Positions 15,668-23,516 of a DNA stretch of 64,000 nucleotides are shown here, piece by piece. The notes under the pieces are model-generated. The model did no database searches. It was not told the DNA's origin and saw only the letters and a list, made by a program, of their open reading frames with translations. The stretch's first letter is position 1. Each line of letters starts with the position of its first letter. Source of the stretch: Patescibacteria group bacterium (GTDB taxonomy: Bacteria; Patescibacteriota; Microgenomatia; UBA1406; GWC2-37-13); contig BPJE01000001.1 of assembly GCA_026004455.1 (NCBI GenBank), positions 310,001 through 374,000 of the forward strand, written 5' to 3'. Both the position numbers and the translations under genes were made by a program.

Positions 15668-17353
15668 TTATTTTATTTCCACATTATAAAGAGGGCCGCG
15701 AAGTTGAATATTGGCAGGTGCCCGAGCATTAAACCAGTCTTTAAATTCTTTTCCGTCAAAACTAACACTTCCAGCATCACCTGATAGATTAATAGTGGTA
15801 GTTTTTCCATAATTGAAATCTGCAGAAACAGAGATATTATTTATCCGATTAAATGGACTTATACCTCTTTTTCTTAATTCTTGCTTAACTCTTTCTTCAT
15901 TCCAAACATCACCACCAGCATCAACTTGATAAAGATAGCGAGAGGTTGAAGAGTCGGCTTTTGCCAAAAGAAGAGCATTGACAATATCAGCTACTTCTTC
16001 TGATTTCAACCAAGCAGTATTATTGTATTGACTTCTTGATCCCCAATTACAATAAAAAATTGGTGAATCTTTATCATATGATTTTGAAAACAAATCAGAA
16101 AAATTATTTATATCACCATCGGTGTCGCGATTATTTTTTGTCCAAGAAGTTCCACTCCAACCAATATCAGCTGAAGAAAAAATATAACCACCATGAGTTG
16201 AAGAAAACCAAGCCTTAATGATTTGACCATCTTTTTTCATCACCCTTCCTGCAGTTTCATTAACTGCTTGCTCCCATGATCCACCTTTTGGGTCTGGTTT
16301 AAAAACTTGACAATATTCTGTTGCACAAATTGATCTTTGACCATTGTTTGTATAAGCCAAGGCATATGAGCGAGCAGCAATTGCTTGAGCTTTTAAAGCG
16401 CTAAAACCATCTGTTCCCCAATTATTTGGCACTTCATAAATTCTTTTTACATAATCCTCAAGAGAATATTCCCCATAACCATCAACTTTAATTTTTATAT
16501 TGGCATCAACAGTTTCAATATTATCAAAATTATAATAAACTCTAAGTATCTCTTCTTCGTTTTGACCTGATTTAGCCCTGCCATATGCACCCCATTGATT
16601 TAAACCAACTCGATTTGGAACACCAAATGTAAAAAATCCAAATCTTGGAGAGAATCCAGGATCACGAAAACTGCCATTTCTGGGATCATAATCTGGTTTA
16701 CAACTATAAGAAATATTAGCTGAACGAGGAACATAAATACTAGCAAATTTTTTGGCAATTAATTCTTGCTGTTTAGCTGATAACTGAGCAATTTTTAATC
16801 GAGTTTGGGTAATTTGTTGATTTAGTATGGTTGCTTGTTTATTAACTTCATTTTTAAGATACGCTAGCTGATTTTTTTCTATTTCTAATTTTTTTTTAGT
16901 TTCTTCCAAATTTTTTATATAAAGAACAATTTTTATAATCATATCTTTATCTTGATTGACAATTTTTTGTTGATAAAAAAATCCATTTAATGAAGAAGAT
17001 AGGTTTTTACTAAAAAAAATATTTAAAAAAAACTGATTATTTTTATTGGCATTTTTATAAAAAGAAGCTGTCCTTTGATTTAAGAGATTTTTTTGATAAG
17101 CAAGAACTTCCTCACCTTTTTTTACTTCTTCTTCTTTTTTATTGATTTCCACCCCTAATTCAGTTATTCGAATCTTAATGTTGTTTAATCTTTGATTTAA
17201 TTCCTGATAATTTTTTTCTTTACTAATAAGGTCTTTTTTTAAGTTTTCAATTTGTATTACTACTTCTTCTAATTCATCTGCTTCGACAAAACAAAATAAT
17301 AAAAATTTTAAAAAAACAAATACTAAAAGAAAAATAATTATTTTTTTTATCAT
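15668..17353 (-). CDS. SpoIID/LytB-domain protein with N-terminal coiled coil
   Basis: 561 aa. An N-terminal signal or anchor helix is followed by a long coiled coil (residues about 28-210), then the SpoIID/LytB domain with YSLEDYVKRIYEVP and ALKAQAIAARSYAL and acidic residues that act on denuded peptidoglycan glycans in SpoIID. Non-sporulating bacteria use such enzymes as lytic transglycosylase-like wall remodelers, and the coiled coil resembles that of EnvC/NlpD-type regulators. It may open the wall for the nearby secretion or pilus system. Confidence 0.8.
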   Translation of the reverse strand: MIKKIIIFLLVFVFLKFLLFCFVEADELEEVVIQIENLKKDLISKEKNYQELNQRLNNIKIRITELGVEINKKEEEVKKGEEVLAYQKNLLNQRTASFYKNANKNNQFFLNIFFSKNLSSSLNGFFYQQKIVNQDKDMIIKIVLYIKNLEETKKKLEIEKNQLAYLKNEVNKQATILNQQITQTRLKIAQLSAKQQELIAKKFASIYVPRSANISYSCKPDYDPRNGSFRDPGFSPRFGFFTFGVPNRVGLNQWGAYGRAKSGQNEEEILRVYYNFDNIETVDANIKIKVDGYGEYSLEDYVKRIYEVPNNWGTDGFSALKAQAIAARSYALAYTNNGQRSICATEYCQVFKPDPKGGSWEQAVNETAGRVMKKDGQIIKAWFSSTHGGYIFSSADIGWSGTSWTKNNRDTDGDINNFSDLFSKSYDKDSPIFYCNWGSRSQYNNTAWLKSEEVADIVNALLLAKADSSTSRYLYQVDAGGDVWNEERVKQELRKRGISPFNRINNISVSADFNYGKTTTINLSGDAGSVSFDGKEFKDWFNARAPANIQLRGPLYNVEIK

Positions 17354-17429
17354 AAAAATGATTATAATTATTTAAAAATATAAAAAAACATGTTTATCTT
17401 TTAATTTTTGCTATATTTTATTTTATGAT

Positions 17430-18005
17430 ATGATAAAAAAATTAACAATTTTTATTTTAATAATCTTTGTTTTTTTTATAAAAACAAACTTTGCTCAAAC
17501 ACCTGTCGAGCAACAAAAAAACAATTCCCCTAGATATGCGGTTTGTGATCTTTGTGGGTTTTGTCCACCAAGTCCACCACCACAAAATTGGCTTAAATGT
17601 AAACAATGTTTGTACCCTGACTTAAACGACGATCCAACCTTAATGGAAAGTTTAAAAATCGATACAAAAACTAATTTACCTCCATCACCAAAGCCTGGTA
17701 GACAATATACTTTTTTCGGTTGTTTAGGAAATAGTAATAGCTTTACTGAAGAAGGTGCGGCTGGAGGATTGATTCAAAGTATTTTAAATATTATTTTTTC
17801 CATTACTGGAGGAATTGCTTTTATTTACTTTTTATATGGAAGCTTTATTATTGTCACCTCTCAATCTGATCCAGAAAAGCTAAATTATGGAAAACGCGTT
17901 ATTACAGGGTCTATTATTGGTTTAATATTTACTTTAGGAAGTATTTTTATTGTTAATTTCATTGCTTCAGGAGTGTTAAAATTGCCAGGTTTTGGTGGTC
18001 AATAA
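17430..18005 (+). CDS. VirB2-like pilin/pore subunit with Cys-rich N-terminus
   Basis: 191 aa with a signal peptide, a Cys/Pro-rich segment (CDLCGFCPPSPPPQ, CKQC), then two long hydrophobic helices separated by a short charged loop (QSDPEKLNYGKR). This is the helical hairpin of VirB2/TrbC pilins. The helix pair contains IIFSITGGIAFIYFLYGSF and GLIFTLGSIFIVNFIASG. It is transcribed divergently from the SpoIID gene. The Cys-rich extension is longer than in classical VirB2. Confidence 0.65.
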   Translation: MIKKLTIFILIIFVFFIKTNFAQTPVEQQKNNSPRYAVCDLCGFCPPSPPPQNWLKCKQCLYPDLNDDPTLMESLKIDTKTNLPPSPKPGRQYTFFGCLGNSNSFTEEGAAGGLIQSILNIIFSITGGIAFIYFLYGSFIIVTSQSDPEKLNYGKRVITGSIIGLIFTLGSIFIVNFIASGVLKLPGFGGQ

Positions 18006-18008
18006 AAT

Positions 18009-18362
18009 TTATTTTTTTCCATATTTTTTTAAAAAAACACCAAATAGAGCACTGCTTAAAATTGAGGGAATAAAAAATGTCGGTAAACCTGTTGCTGGAA
18101 TTGATTTAGCGTTTATTGAATAACTATTATTTTGATAGTTATTTGTTTTTGTTTCATTTTTACTTATAACGTTATTTGTTTTTATTTCATTTTCACTTAT
18201 AACCACCTTTGATATTGATGTTGGTGTTGGAGAAATGTTTGTTTTTTTAGCAAAACTTGGAGTAAACTTTCCCAAATTTAGCCTTCCACTAACAACAGCA
18301 AAAAAAATAATAATAACAACTAATCCTAATATAAAAGAAATAATTTTATTAAAATTATCCAT
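18009..18362 (-). CDS. Small surface protein with LPxTG-like sorting signal
   Basis: 117 aa. One N-terminal membrane helix (IISFILGLVVIIIFFAVV), a low-complexity Ser/Thr/Asn/Lys region, then IPATG, a hydrophobic segment (FFIPSILSSALFGVF) and the basic end LKKYGKK. That order (xPxTG, hydrophobic stretch, basic tail) is the sortase cell-wall sorting signal. No sortase gene is seen in the window, so function is inferred. It converges with the VirB2-like gene. Confidence 0.55.
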   Translation of the reverse strand: MDNFNKIISFILGLVVIIIFFAVVSGRLNLGKFTPSFAKKTNISPTPTSISKVVISENEIKTNNVISKNETKTNNYQNNSYSINAKSIPATGLPTFFIPSILSSALFGVFLKKYGKK

Positions 18363-18433
18363 ATAGTATATATTATATCATTTATTATTATTTATTGCAA
18401 GTTTTTAAAAATAGTTGTATATTAAACTTAATT

Positions 18434-18973
18434 ATGAAAAACCCACAAATACTTTTTTCCTGGCGGGCACCTCTTAGACCTTATAAAAAAAGATCAAAGC
18501 TTATTATAAGATTTTTTTTAAGTGTGGCGTTTTTGTTGTCAGCAATTGTTTTTTTCTTTGGAGATAAAATCTTAATTATTCCTATTTGGGCAACTCTTTT
18601 TCTTTTTTATGTATTAACCATTACTCCTCCTCCTGAAGTAGAAAATAAAATTACTACTTTTGGAATTGATGCGGCTGGAGTAGTAGTTCGTTGGGAAAAT
18701 TTATCTCATTTTTATTTTGAAAAAAAATTTAGTTTTTATACTTTAACTGTTGTTAGTCATGGACCATACTATTATCACCTTTATTTAGTAGTCCCAAATG
18801 AGGCGATTAAAAATAAGTTAATTGAAATTTTAAGCCAATATCTTTTTTATCAAGAAAAACCACAAAAAACCCTTGTTGATAAATTTATTTCTTTTTTATC
18901 AGACCTTATTCCTGATGAGATCGAAGAACAAACTCAAGATGTTTTACGAAAATTAAAGCGGGCATCTCTTTAA
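18434..18973 (+). CDS. Small membrane protein with two helices and a PH-like domain
   Basis: The track starts at 18395; the ATG at 18434 (MKNPQILFSW) is the more likely start. 179 aa: a basic N-terminus (APLRPYKKRSK), two membrane helices close together, then a soluble beta-rich part (ITTFGIDAAGVVVRWENLSHFYFEKKFSF) that could be a pleckstrin-like or YcxB-like fold, and a C-terminal helix. Its function is unknown. The 3' end overlaps the convergent PIN gene by 68 bp. Confidence 0.6.
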   Translation: MKNPQILFSWRAPLRPYKKRSKLIIRFFLSVAFLLSAIVFFFGDKILIIPIWATLFLFYVLTITPPPEVENKITTFGIDAAGVVVRWENLSHFYFEKKFSFYTLTVVSHGPYYYHLYLVVPNEAIKNKLIEILSQYLFYQEKPQKTLVDKFISFLSDLIPDEIEEQTQDVLRKLKRASL

Positions 18974-19544
18974 CTCCAAAAATTCGTCCCCAGTTAATCA
19001 CCCCTTCATCAGTTGATACTAAAAAACCTTCTTTTTGTTTTGCTAAAACAATAATCTCAAAATCAGCAACACTATCTAAAAATCCCTCTCTTGTTGCTTT
19101 TCTATATCTTTCTCTAAATCTTCTTATAAACTCTCCAATTTTGATTTGAAAATCTTTTTCGCTTAATTTTTTCTCATTCATAAATCTTTTTGCTGACTCT
19201 TTAATTTCTTCTTCGGCAATATTTAAACCACGATAACTTCTCGCTCTTATATCTTCGATTATTTTTTTAAAAATTTCACTAGAGAACTGAGTTTTGTTTA
19301 AATCTGGTGATTCAATAGTAATTAAAGACAAAAACTCTTTAGCTTTTTCTAAATCTTCACCCTCAAAAAAACCTAAAAACTCTTTAACAACTCCTGGCGT
19401 CATAAAAAACTCACCCTTTTTATTCTGTTTTATTTGTTTAATTAAAGATGAAAAGTTTTTAATTACTTCTTTTGTTGTTTTACCTAAACTCAAACCTGCC
19501 TCCATGTTAAAAAATATATTCGTGTCCAAAACAAAACTTTCCAT
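18906..19544 (-). CDS. PIN-domain protein, 'RNA ligase partner' family
   Basis: 212 aa. The PIN fold is marked by FVLDTNIFFN at the N-terminus and by acidic residues in FLDSVADFEIIVLAKQ and FLVSTDEGVINWG near the end. The family (UPF0278/RNA ligase partner) is commonest in archaea and some CPR genomes and is presumed to be an RNase. It begins 1 bp after dnaN ends, so it is in the dnaA-dnaN transcription unit. No RNA ligase is seen in this window. Confidence 0.75.
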   Translation of the reverse strand: MESFVLDTNIFFNMEAGLSLGKTTKEVIKNFSSLIKQIKQNKKGEFFMTPGVVKEFLGFFEGEDLEKAKEFLSLITIESPDLNKTQFSSEIFKKIIEDIRARSYRGLNIAEEEIKESAKRFMNEKKLSEKDFQIKIGEFIRRFRERYRKATREGFLDSVADFEIIVLAKQKEGFLVSTDEGVINWGRIFGVKEMPALIFVKHLEFVLRSHQE

Positions 19545-19545
19545 A

Positions 19546-20634
19546 TTAATCTTGAACTCTCACTGGCATAATAATGTGTAAAAAATCATTATTATCAACC
19601 ATTTTAAAAACTGTTGGCGAATCAGGTCGTAATAACTCAATTTTAATTTTTTTTGAATTGGTTTTACTTAAAAAATCAATTAAAAACTTTGAGTTAAAAG
19701 CGATTTTAATTGGCTCGCCTTTTATTTCTGCTTCTTGAAAACTAATATTCTCTTCTTTAATATTGGTTTTTGGACTAAATTTTATTCCGTTTTTCTCAAT
19801 TTCTAATAAAACAATATTAGAAAACTCTCGAGCAAAAACAGAAACTAATTTTACGTTTCTTAAAAACTCATCTTTATCTAAAACAACTTGAGTTGTACTT
19901 TCTTTAGGAATCACCCTTTGATAAGGAGGATATTCTCCTTCAATAAGTCTAGTTGAAAATTCATCTTCGTTAACATAAAAAGTTAAAACTTTTTCTTCTT
20001 CCTCAAAAGAAAACTCAATCTCATCAACTTCGACAATTCTTAACACCTCACTTAAAAACGAACTAGGAATAATAACTGATGATATTGGTAATCTTGTTTT
20101 TAAATTGTATAAAGACAATCTAAAACCATCAGTAGCAACAATTTGAGTTATTTCATCAATACCAACAAAATTTACCCCTGTTAAAACTGGTCTTGTCTCA
20201 TCAACTGAGGCAGCAAAAGAAATTATAGGAAAAATCTCTTTTAATATTTTTATATTTATTTTTTGTTTTTCGCTTGTTATTTTTTTTAAAAGTGGAAAAT
20301 CTTTTGCTGCTATAATTGGAAATATTCCTCTATTTTTTTGTTGACTAATAACAAGATTTTTTTCTTTAAACATAAAATCAACCTCCCCAGGGAGAAGAAG
20401 AGATAAAAATTCAGAGATTTTTTTCGGTTCAACTACTATTTCAAAATCATTATCACCCTCTGTTTTTAAATAAGTTTTATAATATGAATTTAAATTAGTT
20501 GAATGAATAAAAAGTTTGTTTTTTTCTTTTTTTAAAAAAATTCCTTGAAGAGCAGTTGATGAAGAAATTCTATTTGATATAAATTTTGTTGCTAAATTAA
20601 TTTTCCCCAACAATAAATCTCTATTAATTTTCAT
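19546..20634 (-). CDS. dnaN: DNA polymerase III sliding clamp (beta)
   Basis: 362 aa, standard length, three clamp domains. Recognisable segments are DETRPVLTGVNF, the domain 3 stretch FSTRLIEGEYPPYQRVIP, and the C-terminal end HIIMPVRVQD. As a ring dimer it tethers polymerase and repair proteins to DNA. It follows dnaA on the same strand with a 123-bp spacer that contains DnaA-box-like sequences. The EndoQ-like protein at the window start ends in a clamp-binding-like motif. Confidence 0.95.
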   Translation of the reverse strand: MKINRDLLLGKINLATKFISNRISSSTALQGIFLKKEKNKLFIHSTNLNSYYKTYLKTEGDNDFEIVVEPKKISEFLSLLLPGEVDFMFKEKNLVISQQKNRGIFPIIAAKDFPLLKKITSEKQKINIKILKEIFPIISFAASVDETRPVLTGVNFVGIDEITQIVATDGFRLSLYNLKTRLPISSVIIPSSFLSEVLRIVEVDEIEFSFEEEEKVLTFYVNEDEFSTRLIEGEYPPYQRVIPKESTTQVVLDKDEFLRNVKLVSVFAREFSNIVLLEIEKNGIKFSPKTNIKEENISFQEAEIKGEPIKIAFNSKFLIDFLSKTNSKKIKIELLRPDSPTVFKMVDNNDFLHIIMPVRVQD

Positions 20635-20757
20635 TTTCTCGAATAATTAAATTTATAATTAGTAATAATAGATTGTGTGTATAAGTGTATAAAAAATAAA
20701 CCTTGTTTTCAAGACAAAACAAAAATTAAAAAATCTTTTGTGGATTAGATGTTAATT
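20635..20757. other. Candidate replication origin segment between dnaA and dnaN
   Basis: This AT-rich spacer holds TTATACACA (20676-20684, minus strand), an exact match to the DnaA-box consensus TTATNCACA. An overlapping one-mismatch box lies at 20684-20692 and TAATCCACA at 20739-20747. Together with the boxes before dnaA (22106-22124) it is a credible oriC region. Confidence 0.5.
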
Positions 20758-22095
20758 TTATGTTGATTGATCAATAGCTTGGATTATTTCATCAATCTCT
20801 TTTTTAAAATCAGGATTTTTTAGAATCATTTTTGAGATTTTTTCTTCAGCATGTAAAACCGTTGTATGATCTTTTCTTTTTAATTCAAACGCCACTTCAA
20901 CTAATTTTAAATTAAGTTTTTTTCTTAATAAATACATTGCTATCTGTCTTGGAAGAGCGAGACTTTCTTTTCTTATAGGGCTTTTTAAATGGGATATTTT
21001 TACATTATAATAATTGGCTACAGTTTTTATAATATCAGTCGGGGTAATTTTTTTAACTTTTTGACTGTTATTTTTATTTAAAAAATAATCCTCGACAACC
21101 TCTAGATCAATAACTTCTTTTTTTCCAAGAATTTTTGCGTAAATTGATAGAAGGGTTCCCTCTAAAGCTCGTGAGTCAGTAATTTTTTCAGCGATAATTT
21201 TTGCCGCCTCAATATCAAGGTTAATGTTTTTTTCCCGGGCTTTGATTAATAAAATTGCTGATCTTAGTTCAAAATCAGGTGGTTGAATGTCAACAATTAA
21301 TCCTCCAGAAAAACGAGATCGAAGTCTGTCTTCAAGGTTTTTTATTTCTTCCGGTGGTCTATCAGAGGTTAAGATTATTTGACCTCCAGAGGAAATAATT
21401 GAGTTAAAAGTGTGAAAAAACTCCTCTTGAACATGAATTTTTCCAGCAATAAACTGAATATCATCAATAATTAAAAGATTAAGCGAACGGTATTTTTTTC
21501 TGAATTTTTGAGTGGTTTTTTCTCTGATTGATTCAATTAGTTCATTAGTAAAATTATCTCCCGGGCAAAAATATATTTTTTTATTTTTGTCTTTTTCTAA
21601 AATTGCTCGTGCTACTGCTTGGGCTAAATGAGTTTTTCCCACACCAACACCACCATAAAGAAATAATGGATTATAAGCTAAGCCTGGATTTTTAACTACA
21701 GCTTGAGCTGCAGCATAAGCAACTTGATTAGTTGAGGAAACAGCGAAATTTTCAAAACTATATTTTTTATTTAGGCCAGCTCTTAAAAATAAGTCATCAG
21801 TGCTTGGCTCAAAGCTTAAAAGCGGGGTTGTTACTTGTCTTTTTGTTTGTTCAATAATAACAAACTCAACAGCAATCTTTTTTTTAAAGATTAATTTTAT
21901 TTTTTCTTCAATTTCTTTTGTTTTTGGTTCTAAAAATTTTTTTATTCCAAAACTATTGCAACCAATAATGATTTTATCTTCTTTTAATTCTTGGGGTTTT
22001 GTTTGTTTTAAAATAGAGTAGAGAACCGAGTTTTTATCGGTATAATTTTCAATTTTTTTTAAAAACTCATCCCAAAAAGAACTTAAGAAAGACAT
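20758..22095 (-). CDS. dnaA: Chromosomal replication initiator DnaA
   Basis: 445 aa with the standard four-part structure: N-terminal interaction domain, short linker, AAA+ domain (Walker A GGVGVGKTHLAQA near residue 150; Walker B LLIIDDIQF near 205; sensor segment ILTSDRPPEEI), and the C-terminal DNA-binding domain with signature DHTTVLHAEEKI. It binds DnaA boxes and opens oriC. Boxes are present just upstream of the start and downstream before dnaN, allowing autoregulation. No Shine-Dalgarno is evident. Confidence 0.97.
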   Translation of the reverse strand: MSFLSSFWDEFLKKIENYTDKNSVLYSILKQTKPQELKEDKIIIGCNSFGIKKFLEPKTKEIEEKIKLIFKKKIAVEFVIIEQTKRQVTTPLLSFEPSTDDLFLRAGLNKKYSFENFAVSSTNQVAYAAAQAVVKNPGLAYNPLFLYGGVGVGKTHLAQAVARAILEKDKNKKIYFCPGDNFTNELIESIREKTTQKFRKKYRSLNLLIIDDIQFIAGKIHVQEEFFHTFNSIISSGGQIILTSDRPPEEIKNLEDRLRSRFSGGLIVDIQPPDFELRSAILLIKAREKNINLDIEAAKIIAEKITDSRALEGTLLSIYAKILGKKEVIDLEVVEDYFLNKNNSQKVKKITPTDIIKTVANYYNVKISHLKSPIRKESLALPRQIAMYLLRKKLNLKLVEVAFELKRKDHTTVLHAEEKISKMILKNPDFKKEIDEIIQAIDQST

Positions 22096-22105
22096 ATTTT
22101 TTTAT

Positions 22106-22124
22106 TGTGGATAACTTGTCCACA
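22106..22124. promoter_or_regulatory. Two inverted DnaA boxes upstream of dnaA
   Basis: TTATCCACA on the minus strand (22106-22114), a perfect consensus box, faces TTGTCCACA on the plus strand (22116-22124), one mismatch. They lie about 10 bp before the dnaA start and are probably part of oriC or autoregulatory. Confidence 0.65.
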
Positions 22125-22228
22125 AATAATAAACAATTTCACAAAAGTTGTCAAGAGAAAAAACACTAAAAAAAACTTTTTATTTATAGCTTGCCATTTT
22201 AATCTAAATTAGGTATATTTATTATATT

Positions 22229-22302
22229 GGGCCCGTAGTTCAGTTGGCTAGAACGCTTGGCTGGCAGTCAAGAGATCAGGGGTTCGAGTCCCCTCGGGTC
22301 CA
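22229..22302 (+). tRNA. tRNA-Ala (anticodon GGC)
   Basis: A complete cloverleaf: acceptor GGGCCCG with CGGGTCC and discriminator A, D-arm with AGTTCAGTTGGCTAGA, anticodon stem CTTGG/TCAAG with loop CTGGCAG, and T-arm GGGGTTCGAGTCCCC. The acceptor has the G3-U70 pair that identifies alanine tRNAs, in agreement with anticodon GGC. CCA is not encoded. It is the only tRNA I find in the window. Confidence 0.95.
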
Positions 22303-22422
22303 CTACAATATACTTCGCAATTTTTTTATTATCATATCAACCTAAACCCTCATTTTCGTAGGTTATAATCCATTGAAAAAAGAAGAGTAATTAAGTAATT
22401 AAGAAATTAATTAATTAAAAAA

Positions 22423-22556
22423 AAGGACAGAACCTTTTTTAAAAAAGGTTCTGTCCTTAATAATTAACTCAATTTAAAAATTACTCATTTTTGTTTATTT
22501 TTAATATTATTCTGATAATCCACAAGTGACCGTGTAGGTCGAATTGGAGGATTAAC
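22423..22556 (+). repeat. Dispersed intergenic repeat with 36-bp perfect palindrome
   Basis: Starts with AAGGACAGAACCTTTTTT followed by its exact reverse complement (22423-22458). It continues with an AT-rich part, TATTCTGATAATCCACAAG and a small inverted repeat GACCGTGTAGGTC. Parts recur at 42008-42097 (minus orientation, without the hairpin) and at 45441-45535 (hairpin and end, different middle). It could be a MITE-like or REP-like element; the hairpin could also act as a terminator. Confidence 0.65.
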
Positions 22557-22591
22557 TTTTTGACTTTTGAATTTTGATTTTTGATTTATTA
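22557..22591. repeat. Heptanucleotide-periodic array before radC
   Basis: Five units TTTTTGA, CTTTTGA, ATTTTGA, TTTTTGA, TTTATTA, ending two bases before the radC start codon. It takes the place of a normal ribosome-binding region. Confidence 0.55.
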
Positions 22592-22593
22592 TT

Positions 22594-23280
22594 ATGTCTT
22601 TTCAGCAACTACCCAATGAAGAAAAACCAAGAGAAAGGCTTTTGAAATATGGTCCAGAAACGCTTTCTATCACTGAACTTTTAGCCATTATTTTTGGTCG
22701 AGGTGTTAAAGGTGAATCAGTAATTGATGTTAGTCAAAAATTAATTAGTCGTTTTTCTTCACTTGAGATTCTTTCTCAAGCATCAGTTGAAGATTTAAAA
22801 AAGTTTAAAGGATTAGGAATAGCGAAAATCTGTCAATTAAAAGCTTGTTTTGAAATTGCTAGAAGATTAAATTTTTCTGAAAAAAAATCAAAGAAAAAAA
22901 ACAAAAATCAATTTGTCTCACCAAAAGATATTTTTAATCAAATAAGGGGTAAGATTATTAATTACAATAAAGAACATTTTTTAGTTGTTTGTCTTAATAA
23001 TCGCAATGAAATTATTGCTGTTGAGATAATCTCGGTTGGTACTTTAAACAATAGCCTTGTTCATCCAAGAGAGACATTTGAAGTGGCAATAAAACATCAC
23101 TCAGCTCAAATTATTATCTGCCACAATCACCCTTCTGGTGATGTCACTCCATCAGAAGATGACCTGATAATCACCAAAAAATTGATTCAAGCGGGAAAAA
23201 TCATTGATATTGAAGTGATTGATCATCTAATAATTTCAAAAACTGATTACTTTAGTTTTGCTCAAGCAAAATTGATTTAA
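22594..23280 (+). CDS. radC: RadC-family JAMM-domain protein
   Basis: 228 aa, full length. An N-terminal helix-hairpin-helix region (ETLSITELLAIIFGRG, KKFKGLGIAKICQLKA) is followed by the JAMM/MPN metal site CHNHPSGDVTPSEDD. Once linked to DNA repair, its real role is unclear. The 5' part is duplicated as a remnant at 3413-3576, in both places next to an M20 gene on the opposite strand. No Shine-Dalgarno; a heptamer array immediately precedes the start. Confidence 0.92.
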   Translation: MSFQQLPNEEKPRERLLKYGPETLSITELLAIIFGRGVKGESVIDVSQKLISRFSSLEILSQASVEDLKKFKGLGIAKICQLKACFEIARRLNFSEKKSKKKNKNQFVSPKDIFNQIRGKIINYNKEHFLVVCLNNRNEIIAVEIISVGTLNNSLVHPRETFEVAIKHHSAQIIICHNHPSGDVTPSEDDLIITKKLIQAGKIIDIEVIDHLIISKTDYFSFAQAKLI

Positions 23281-23336
23281 AGTATTGTAATGTTTTCCAA
23301 CTTAACAAGATTTTTAAATTAAGTTATCATATCAAT

Positions 23337-23465
23337 ATGAAAAAAGTCAATGTTTATATGTTTCGAAAAAAATTAGCTAAATATCTTGTTCAAGTTGAAA
23401 AAACTGGTGATCTTTTGTTGGTTTACAAATATAAACAAGCCGTTAGTAAAAATTTCTCTGCCTGA
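23337..23465 (+). CDS. Short Phd/YefM-like antitoxin (possible remnant)
   Basis: A 42-aa frame too short for the ORF track. VYMFRKKLAKYLVQVEKTG followed by LLLVYKYKQAV fits the N-terminal DNA-binding half of Phd/YefM antitoxins. It ends SKNFSA where a longer C-terminal toxin-binding helix would be expected, and no toxin gene follows. It may be a decayed antitoxin. It lies between radC and the convergent M20 gene, in the segment missing from the truncated radC-M20 copy at 3.4 kb. Confidence 0.5.
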   Translation: MKKVNVYMFRKKLAKYLVQVEKTGDLLLVYKYKQAVSKNFSA

Positions 23466-23516
23466 AATAAGAAAAATAAAAATAGATTTTCAAAAAGTTA
23501 AGAGATTAAAATCTTA

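Noticed and set aside
22340-22365. Inverted repeat AACCTA...TAGGTT after tRNA-Ala as terminator
   Set aside because: No following T-run and a weak stem; not enough to call.
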